NCBI GenBank assembly: GCA_937975745.1
Contig: CALJUK010000301.1
Span: 1-7,172, forward strand
DNA length: 7,172 bases
Origin: an uncultured Planctomycetaceae bacterium
GTDB lineage: Bacteria > Planctomycetota > Planctomycetia > Planctomycetales > Planctomycetaceae
Direction: 5' to 3'
Made by a program: the position numbers and the translations under genes. The notes beneath the pieces are model-generated. The model did no database searches. It was not told the origin of the DNA and saw only the letters and a program-made list of their open reading frames with translations. Shown here piece after piece: positions 1 to 5,077 of the stretch (the first letter of the stretch is position 1; each line of letters begins with the position of its first letter).

Positions 1-289
1 TGAGGTCAGCCGATCCGTCATCAGCCTGCGGTGTCCCGACCGCAATGAAAACGCAGTCTGCCGAGGGAATCGCCTGGGAATAGTCCTCCGTGAAGGTCAG
101 GCGGCCAGCCTTGGCATTCCGCCGGACGAGTTCCGTCAGGCACGGCTCGTACAAGGGAACCTCGACAGCCCGTAATGTCGCAACTTTGCGTTCGTCAATG
201 TCGAGGCAGACGACATCGTTGCCGCTCTCCGCAAAGCAGGTCCCCGTCACCAAGCCGACATAGCCCGTGCCGATCATCGCAATTCTCAC
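1..289 (-). CDS. ugd: UDP-glucose 6-dehydrogenase, N-terminal part (runs off the left edge)
   Basis: Enzymes of this family oxidise UDP-glucose to UDP-glucuronate with two NAD+ in the cytoplasm, feeding surface polysaccharide synthesis. Only the first 96 codons are present. They encode the NAD-binding Rossmann start (VRIAMIGTGYVGL, with GxGxxG at G7/G9/G12), an acidic DID at residues 30-32 that would bind the NAD ribose, the PLYEP segment at 45-49, and the VGTP motif at 84-87 followed by DDGSADL. The GTG at 289 is chosen because GGAGAAG lies 5 nt upstream and it restores the usual short N-terminus; the next candidate is the ATG at 277, inside the first beta strand. The gene starts 37 bp after rmlB on the same strand. 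The segment usually written GxxPxYEPGL reads VEVPLYEPCL here. The catalytic cysteine lies outside the window, so UDP-ManNAc or GDP-mannose dehydrogenase cannot be strictly excluded, though the N-terminus matches the UDP-glucose type best. Confidence 0.9.
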   Translation of the reverse strand, partial: MRIAMIGTGYVGLVTGTCFAESGNDVVCLDIDERKVATLRAVEVPLYEPCLTELVRRNAKAGRLTFTEDYSQAIPSADCVFIAVGTPQADDGSADL

Positions 290-294
290 AAGCA

Positions 295-301
295 CTTCTC
301 C
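295..301 (-). promoter_or_regulatory. Ribosome binding site of ugd
   Basis: GGAGAAG on the minus strand ends 5 nt before the GTG at 289. It decides between the GTG at 289 and the downstream in-frame ATG at 277 in favour of the GTG. Confidence 0.65.
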
Positions 302-317
302 AAGATCGCTAATTCGA

Positions 318-353
318 GACACCCGGCTACCGGGAGGCCGACTCGCCGGTGTC
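318..353 (-). repeat. Inverted repeat spanning the end of rmlB
   Basis: On the plus strand, GACACCCGGC (318-327) and GCCGGTGTC (345-353) pair as a roughly 9-bp stem with one bulged base. Alternatively CCCGG (322-326) and CCGGG (330-334) form a perfect 5-bp stem whose 3-nt loop is the rmlB TAG stop codon. No T-tract follows on the minus strand, so it does not look like an intrinsic terminator. It could be a processing or stability hairpin between rmlB and ugd, or chance in GC-rich DNA. Confidence 0.35.
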
Positions 354-1385
354 GTTCAAGCGGCGGCCGTACTGGGCATCGTAGTAGTGCAAGTATTCCC
401 GATTTCTGATCCGCTCGACCCACTCGGCATGCCGACGATACCAGTCGACTGTTTCGGCCAGACCTGTGGGAAAGTCGATCTCAGGCCGCCACGCGAGTTC
501 ACGCGCAGCCTTGCTGGAATCGATTGCGTACCGCAGGTCGTGTCCCGGACGATCGGTGACGAACCGGATCAGACTGTCGGGCTTGCCGACTCGATCGAGC
601 AGTGTCCGGGCGAGTTCCAAATTGGTCAGTTCGCAATTGCCACCAAAATTGTACACTTCGCCAATCTGGCCTCGCCGCAATGCGGCATCAATTCCCCGGC
701 AATGATCGTGGACATGAATCCAATCGCGGATGTTTTCGCCTTTGCCATACAACGGGAGCGGTTCGTCCCGCAATGCATTGGAGAGGAACAGCGGGATCAC
801 TTTTTCCGGGAACTGGTACGGGCCGTAATTATTGGAACATCGCGTGATGACCGCAGGAAAGTCGAACGTGTGGTGATAACTCTGGACGAGCAAGTCGGCG
901 GCTGCCTTGGATGCAGAGTACGGACTGTTGGGAGAAAGTGGGGTCGACTCGGTGAAGGCCCCCGTTGGTCCCAGACTGCCATAAACTTCATCAGTCGAAA
1001 CCTGGACATACCGCGGAACGTTGGCCGCCCGGCAGACGTCGAGCAGAATCTGCGTTCCCACGACATTGGTTTGCACAAACGGGCCCGAGTCGAGAATGCT
1101 GCGATCGACGTGGCTTTCGGCGGCGAAATGAACGACCGCATCGATCCCTGCATCAGCGATCAGCTGAGTCAGTGACTGACGATCGCAGATATCGACCCGG
1201 TGAAAGTGGTACCGCTGATCCTGATCCAAGTCAGCCAGGTTTTCCGGATTACCGGCATATGTCAGCTTGTCGACGTTGATTAGTTCCAACTGCGGGTCCG
1301 ATGCCAACTGCATCCGAATGAAGTTGGATCCGATGAATCCGCACCCGCCCGTCACCAACAGTCGTTTGATCTGCAGACCATTCAT
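327..1385 (-). CDS. rmlB: dTDP-glucose 4,6-dehydratase
   Basis: This cytoplasmic enzyme converts dTDP-glucose to dTDP-4-keto-6-deoxyglucose, the second step towards dTDP-L-rhamnose and other deoxysugars. The 352-residue product is full length for this extended short-chain dehydrogenase/reductase family. The visible motifs are the NAD-binding GGCGFIG (residues 13-19), AAESHVDRS (88-96), the catalytic STDEVYG with T131-D132-E133, the YxxxK pair at Y156 and K160, TRCSNNYGPYQFPEK (181-195), and the substrate-domain segments ENIRDWIHVHDH (217-228) and RPGHDLRYAID (279-289). The TDE triad and Y/K pair are the active site in characterised RmlB proteins. The ATG at 1385 puts the Rossmann fold at the expected distance; only a poor Shine-Dalgarno sequence precedes it. 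It follows gyrA by 56 bp and precedes ugd by 37 bp on the same strand, with no obvious promoter or terminator, so co-transcription is plausible. No rmlA, rmlC or rmlD is in the window. Confidence 0.95.
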   Translation of the reverse strand: MNGLQIKRLLVTGGCGFIGSNFIRMQLASDPQLELINVDKLTYAGNPENLADLDQDQRYHFHRVDICDRQSLTQLIADAGIDAVVHFAAESHVDRSILDSGPFVQTNVVGTQILLDVCRAANVPRYVQVSTDEVYGSLGPTGAFTESTPLSPNSPYSASKAAADLLVQSYHHTFDFPAVITRCSNNYGPYQFPEKVIPLFLSNALRDEPLPLYGKGENIRDWIHVHDHCRGIDAALRRGQIGEVYNFGGNCELTNLELARTLLDRVGKPDSLIRFVTDRPGHDLRYAIDSSKAARELAWRPEIDFPTGLAETVDWYRRHAEWVERIRNREYLHYYDAQYGRRLNDTGESASR

Positions 1386-1441
1386 GCAACGTCAATTGCC
1401 TCAAGTTGGAAGAGAAGCGGTATTGAAACGGCGACTGGCTG

Positions 1442-4297
1442 CTACTCTTCCTCGTTGGTTTCGGGCTCATCTCCCGCAGACTCTTCCGGCGTGCTGTCGT
1501 CCGTTGCTGACGAGGTGTCTTCAACGGAAGCGTTGCCGTCGGCAAGTTTGGCGCGGGAGGTGGACTTCTCCTCAGCGGTCGTTTCGATCACAACGGCCTC
1601 TGTTTCCTCGACGACCTCAGCTGGGATGCGGGCAATTGAGACCAGAGCGTCGCCTTCGTCGAGTCGAATCACGCGGACGCCCTGGGTATTACGGCCGACG
1701 CGGCTGATATCCCCGGCACGCAGTCGTTGAATTTTTCCGGTGGACGTCACCATGATGACTTCATCGTCATCGGAGACGGTCAGGACGTCAACGACTTTGC
1801 CATTCCGCTCGGTCGTTCGGATGTCACGCAGTCCCAGTCCGCCCCGCTTTTGTCGGCGATAATGCATGCTGCTGCTGAGGTTGCCGTCCTCGCTGAGGTG
1901 AACATCTTCCGACTCGCCTCCTTCGACCTCGGCGGCGGAATCGGCCTGGTCAACGGCGTCGTCGTCGGCTTCCTCGTCGGAATTGTCGGTTTCGATCGCT
2001 CCAATCGGAGTTCGCTTTCCGTAACCATTTTCGCAGACAGTCAGCAAGCACATCCGAGGATCGGCGACAACCATACCGACGACGTAGTCTCCGTCGCGAA
2101 GGTTGATGCCACGGACACCCCGCGTGTTGCGTCCCATCGAGCGGGCGTCACTTTGCGAAAAGCGGATTGCCATACCGTTGGCTGTTCCGATCAAGACGTC
2201 ATCGTCTTTGGAGATGATGCAGACATCGACCAATTCGTCGTCGTCGTCCAGGCGGATGGCGATGATGCCTCCCTTCATCGGGCGGCTGTAGGCCGACAGG
2301 TCGGTCTTCTTCACCAATCCCTTGCGGGTGACGATGATCAGGTACCAGTCTTCAGCAAACTCTCGGACCGGAAGGCAGTTGTAAATGCTTTCGCCCTCGG
2401 CCATCGCCAGCAGGTTCACCAGGGCTCGCCCCTTGGCGGTCCGTCCCTGTGCCGGAAGATCGTAGACTTTCTGCCAGTAGACCTTCCCGCGATCGGAAAA
2501 GAACAGCAGATAGGCGTGTGTACTGGCCATGAACAGGTGGTCGATGGTGTCTTCGTCATCCATCTTGGCACCGGTGATGCCCTTACCACCCCGTCCCTGC
2601 GCCTGATACATGGTCAGCGGCGTCCGCTTGATGTAGCCCCGCTGCGAAAGCGTGACGACCATTGGCTCTTCGGTGATGAGGTCGTCCCGGTTGACGTCGG
2701 TCAGTTCCTCGTCCGAGATATCGGTTCGTCGCTTGTTCGGGAACTTCCGTTTCAGTTCCTGCATGTCGTCTCGAACGACTGCCAGAATGTGGGCCTGATC
2801 GGAGAGCAGATACAGATAACCGGCAATATCTTCGAGTAGTTTGCGGTGTTCGTCGGCCAGTTTTTCCCGCTCGAGATTGGCCAGCGAGCCGAGTTGCATC
2901 GAGACGATTGCTTCGGCCTGGTTGGGTGACAGGGAGTAGGCTTCCCGGACGCCCTGCTCTTGCTGGTAAACACGGAAGCCGCTCTCGCCCAGGGCGCGTG
3001 CGATCAGTTCGGCGGCAACTTCGATCTCGCGCAGTCGCTCGCGTGCTTCGGCACGGCTGGACGACTGGCGGATCGTACGAATGACGTTATCGATGTCGAG
3101 CTGCGCGATCAGCAGGCCTTCGACAGTATGCTTCCGCTTTCGGGCTTCGTTGAGGAGAAACTCGGTCCGTCGACGAATGACGGTGACTCGGTGGCGGATG
3201 AACTCTTCGACCAAGCCCCGCAACGTCAATGTTTGTGGGCGGTTACCGACCAACGCCAGCAGGATCACGCTGACTGTCGATTGCAACGGAGAGAACCGAT
3301 AGAGCTGGTTGAGGACGACTTCTTTGTCAGCATCCCGTTTCAGGACGATGTTGAGTCGGACCTGCCACTGGGGCAACTTCCTGTCGGTCAGGTCGACGAT
3401 CCGGGCGATCCCCTTGATCCGCTCTTCACGGACGAGCAGTTCCAGCTTCTCGCGGATGCGGTCTCGCGTCTCTAGATAAGGGATTTCGGTGACGACAATC
3501 ACGTCGTGGTTGCGCTCGGTTTCGAAATGTGTCCGGGCACGCAGTGTGAGTGTCGACCGGCCTGTCTGGTAGCCCTGCCGAATTCCGTACCGCCCGCAGA
3601 TAATTCCCCCCGTCGGAAAGTCGGGGCCGGGAAGCACGTCCAGGATTTCGTCCAGCGTGGCTTCGGGCGAGTCAATCAACAGGGTGATCGCGTCGGCCAC
3701 TTCGGCCAGGTTGTGGGGAGGAATACTGGTCGCCATTCCGACGGCAATGCCGGTGCTACCGTTGACCAGCAGGTTGGGAAACCGTGACGGCAATACGACA
3801 GGTTCGGTGTGTTCCTGGTCGTATGTCGCGACAAAATCGACGGTCCGCCGGTCGATGTCCTGCAGCATTTCGGCCGCGGCACTCGACATGCGGGCTTCGG
3901 TGTATCGCATGGCCGCTGGAGGCAGGCCGGCCAGCGAGCCGAAATTTCCCTGTTTGTCGATCAGAACTTCGCGCATGACCCACTCCTGGGCCATCCGGAC
4001 CAGGGTAGGATAAATGGAGCCTTCGCCGTGAGGGTGGTAGTTACCGCTGGTATCGCCGGCGACCTTGGAACACTTTTTGCGCGCTGCGCCGGGTCCCAGA
4101 TTCAGGTCGTTCATGGCGACCAGGATGCGTCGCTGCGAAGGCTTCAGACCGTCACGCACATCGGGCAGCGCCCGGCTGATAATGACGCTCATGGCGTAGG
4201 TCAGGTAGCTGTTCCGCATCTCGTCCTGAAGGTCGAGATCCCGGACATTCGCAGACAACTCTCCCAGCGACTCGTTCTCGCCGTTGCCGTTAGACAA
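1442..4297 (-). CDS. gyrA: DNA gyrase subunit A
   Basis: GyrA forms the A2B2 gyrase with GyrB, cleaves and rejoins DNA, and introduces negative supercoils using ATP. The 951-residue product contains the winged-helix breakage domain with catalytic R131-Y132 (AAMRYTE), the tower with LLVNGSTGIAVGMAT (176-190) and the IPPHNL segment (192-197), a coiled-coil region (about 365-510), and a C-terminal beta-pinwheel (about 545-890) with six recognisable blades, for example SQRGYIKRTP, SDRGKVYW, TRKGLVKKT, ENGYGKRTP and TSTGKIQRL. Start: TTG at 4297, with AAGGAG 8 nt upstream; a stop lies in frame shortly upstream and there is no alternative ATG before M27. Oddities: the quinolone-pocket sequence is HPHGEGSIYP (88-97); the GyrA box is QGRGGKG (567-573) instead of QRRGGKG; an acidic insertion lies at about 769-808; and the last 60 residues form an acidic tail. 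These inserts explain the length beyond the E. coli protein (875 aa). ParC is less likely because the pinwheel is complete. Confidence 0.96.
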   Translation of the reverse strand: MSNGNGENESLGELSANVRDLDLQDEMRNSYLTYAMSVIISRALPDVRDGLKPSQRRILVAMNDLNLGPGAARKKCSKVAGDTSGNYHPHGEGSIYPTLVRMAQEWVMREVLIDKQGNFGSLAGLPPAAMRYTEARMSSAAAEMLQDIDRRTVDFVATYDQEHTEPVVLPSRFPNLLVNGSTGIAVGMATSIPPHNLAEVADAITLLIDSPEATLDEILDVLPGPDFPTGGIICGRYGIRQGYQTGRSTLTLRARTHFETERNHDVIVVTEIPYLETRDRIREKLELLVREERIKGIARIVDLTDRKLPQWQVRLNIVLKRDADKEVVLNQLYRFSPLQSTVSVILLALVGNRPQTLTLRGLVEEFIRHRVTVIRRRTEFLLNEARKRKHTVEGLLIAQLDIDNVIRTIRQSSSRAEARERLREIEVAAELIARALGESGFRVYQQEQGVREAYSLSPNQAEAIVSMQLGSLANLEREKLADEHRKLLEDIAGYLYLLSDQAHILAVVRDDMQELKRKFPNKRRTDISDEELTDVNRDDLITEEPMVVTLSQRGYIKRTPLTMYQAQGRGGKGITGAKMDDEDTIDHLFMASTHAYLLFFSDRGKVYWQKVYDLPAQGRTAKGRALVNLLAMAEGESIYNCLPVREFAEDWYLIIVTRKGLVKKTDLSAYSRPMKGGIIAIRLDDDDELVDVCIISKDDDVLIGTANGMAIRFSQSDARSMGRNTRGVRGINLRDGDYVVGMVVADPRMCLLTVCENGYGKRTPIGAIETDNSDEEADDDAVDQADSAAEVEGGESEDVHLSEDGNLSSSMHYRRQKRGGLGLRDIRTTERNGKVVDVLTVSDDDEVIMVTSTGKIQRLRAGDISRVGRNTQGVRVIRLDEGDALVSIARIPAEVVEETEAVVIETTAEEKSTSRAKLADGNASVEDTSSATDDSTPEESAGDEPETNEEE

Positions 4298-4305
4298 GGA
4301 CTGTA

Positions 4306-4311
4306 CTCCTT
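4306..4311 (-). promoter_or_regulatory. Ribosome binding site of gyrA
   Basis: AAGGAG on the minus strand lies 8 nt before the TTG at 4297. It is the strongest Shine-Dalgarno match in the window and fixes the unusual TTG start of gyrA. Confidence 0.75.
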
Positions 4312-4330
4312 CAAGGCTGTCACATCACTG

Positions 4331-4639
4331 TCAGGTTCGTAGTGCGAGCCGACGGATGGACGCTCGGTCGGTGATGGCAGTTTGAATCCGTTCGTTGAAG
4401 TCTCTGATGTCTTCCAGCCGATCTCTGAACGATACCGTTCTCGGGGCTCGTGACGGTGCATCCAGAGCGGCCGACCGAATCGTCACCCACGCGGGGGAGA
4501 GACACTTCCAGGGGCCTCCGGTGCTCGGCCGGAAAGGTGGCCGCGTCGGCAGTAAAATCCTCCGTGAAGGGGCCTCGGTGATGAGGTCTTTGTCAGGCAT
4601 TTCCAGTCCGCAAAATGCGTCCCAGAGAGCGTCCCGCAA
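4331..4639 (-). CDS. Possible small protein upstream of gyrA, or part of the gyrA leader
   Basis: The frame is open on the minus strand from about 4750 to a TGA at 4331-4333, 33 nt before gyrA. From the only usual start codon (TTG at 4639) it would give 102 residues. I do not recognise it. The N-terminal two thirds is rich in Pro and Arg; the C-terminus (RLEDIRDFNERIQTAITDRA, then SIRRLALRT) looks like an amphipathic charged helix. By my hand count 66 of 102 codons end in G or C, compatible with coding but not decisive. No Shine-Dalgarno precedes the TTG. A competing 63-codon frame on the same strand (4674-4483) starts at GTG and has GGAGGG just upstream, but its product is cysteine- and proline-rich and not convincing. 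Spacing to gyrA suits an operon partner, but the stretch may simply be a long untranslated leader. Confidence 0.27.
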   Translation of the reverse strand: MRDALWDAFCGLEMPDKDLITEAPSRRILLPTRPPFRPSTGGPWKCLSPAWVTIRSAALDAPSRAPRTVSFRDRLEDIRDFNERIQTAITDRASIRRLALRT

Positions 4640-4674
4640 GCGGTTGCCGAGGACACCCGAAAACGCCCCTGCAC
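4483..4674 (-). CDS. Alternative leader ORF with Shine-Dalgarno
   Basis: This 63-residue frame starts at GTG 4674, with GGAGGG at 4683-4678 only 3-4 nt upstream, and begins about 70 nt after the predicted gyrA transcription start. No family is recognised; the product has three Cys and many Pro, Gly and Ser, and no clear secondary-structure pattern. It overlaps the 102-codon frame in another phase, so at most one is likely to be a conventional gene. It could be a leader peptide read before gyrA, but the only support is the ribosome-binding-like sequence. Confidence 0.15.
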   Translation of the reverse strand: MQGRFRVSSATACGTLSGTHFADWKCLTKTSSPRPLHGGFYCRRGHLSGRAPEAPGSVSPPRG

Positions 4675-4752
4675 CGGCCCTCCAATGGATGCGAAAGTTT
4701 GTTGTTTTGCGATCTGTTCTAATGGTCAGTTTGTGTGGACCGAAGTCCGTTT

Positions 4753-4781
4753 ATTGTAGCAGGTTTCGCGGGTTCACTCAA
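4753..4781 (-). promoter_or_regulatory. Predicted sigma70-type promoter driving the gyrA transcript
   Basis: On the minus strand TTGAGT (4781-4776) is followed after exactly 17 bp by TACAAT (4758-4753). A TGC directly before the -10 makes it an extended -10 promoter. The expected start of transcription is near 4746, which leaves a leader of about 450 nt before the gyrA TTG at 4297. I found no equally good promoter nearer to gyrA. The -35 overlaps the TGA stop codon of the upstream small ORF. Confidence 0.6.
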
Positions 4782-4948
4782 CGCACTGGGCATGGCGAAA
4801 ACGGCCCATTTCTAGCCGGTTTGTGCATCCCGGCAAAAACATCTTCCAACAGCCCCAGAATGGCTCGCTTTTCGAGTGGTCCGACAGCCGACAGAACGCG
4901 GCGAATGGACTCTTTCCGGATGGCAGAGCGGTCCCGATTGTGTTCCAT
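4778..4948 (-). CDS. Possible 56-residue helical protein, unrecognised
   Basis: A short minus-strand ORF from ATG 4948 to TGA 4778 in the gap between gyrA and the kinase gene. I do not recognise a family. The first 40 residues look like a genuine compact helical protein: RDRSAIRKESIRRVLSAVG followed by PLEKRAILGLLEDVFAGM, with regularly spaced Leu, Ile and Val among Arg, Lys and Glu. The last 16 residues are polar and Pro-rich. Codon choice (CGG, CGC, CTG, GCC) resembles the neighbouring real genes. Against it, no good Shine-Dalgarno precedes the ATG, and the frame stays open further upstream, running antisense through the start of the kinase gene as far as about 6160. The stop codon lies inside the -35 of the gyrA promoter. 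It would be transcribed in the same direction as gyrA and divergently from the kinase. Confidence 0.4.
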   Translation of the reverse strand: MEHNRDRSAIRKESIRRVLSAVGPLEKRAILGLLEDVFAGMHKPARNGPFSPCPVR

Positions 4949-5077
4949 TGCGACTTTACCAGAATGTCGCTGTCCACGGCGGTTGTTGCCTGCAAGAATG
5001 CCTTGTGTTGATCGTTGACCCCAGACTGGGGCAATCCAGCGATGACTGAAGTTCTCTGAGGAACTTTGGGGGCTTGC
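4949..5077. other. Intergenic region upstream of the kinase gene
   Basis: This is the short divergent gap between the possible small ORF (minus strand) and the kinase start (plus strand). A -35-like TTGACC lies at 5015-5020 on the plus strand, but no convincing -10 follows at 16-18 bp. The only other visible element is the palindrome at 5019-5031. If the 56-residue ORF is not real, the non-coding gap extends back to the gyrA promoter near 4753 and holds nothing else I can name. Confidence 0.5.
5015..5034. promoter_or_regulatory. Operator-like palindrome upstream of the kinase gene
   Basis: CCCCAG-A-CTGGGG (5019-5031) is a perfect 13-bp palindrome with one central base. The flanking TTG (5015-5017) and CAA (5032-5034) extend the symmetry if one A is bulged. 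It lies about 46 bp before the kinase ATG and overlaps the TTGACC -35-like sequence, a position typical of a dimeric repressor site. No T-tract follows, so it is not a terminator on either strand. The binding protein is unknown. Confidence 0.35.

Noticed and set aside
267..1175. 302-codon plus-strand open frame opposite rmlB
   Set aside because: It is antisense to a well-supported rmlB and crosses the rmlB-ugd junction; no domain is recognisable.
1386..1441. Possible terminator between gyrA and rmlB
   Set aside because: No stem followed by a T-tract can be found on the minus strand; the gap appears structureless.
1727..2839. 370-codon open frame on the plus strand inside gyrA
   Set aside because: It is wholly antisense to an unmistakable gyrA, has no recognisable motif, and is expected from the codon bias of the real gene.
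81..4570. 13-bp match TCCTCCGTGAAGG near positions 84 and 4558
   Set aside because: One copy is inside the ugd coding sequence and the other in the gyrA leader; there is no flanking similarity, so it is probably chance.
4395..5018. 207-codon plus-strand open frame between gyrA and the kinase
   Set aside because: It runs antisense through the predicted gyrA promoter and leader; the product is Ser/Arg-rich low-quality sequence with no motif.
5066..5077. TTG at 5066 as the kinase start
   Set aside because: It is only 3 nt from the GAGGA sequence and adds four residues; the ATG at 5078 with GGGGG 5 nt upstream is preferred, though not certain.
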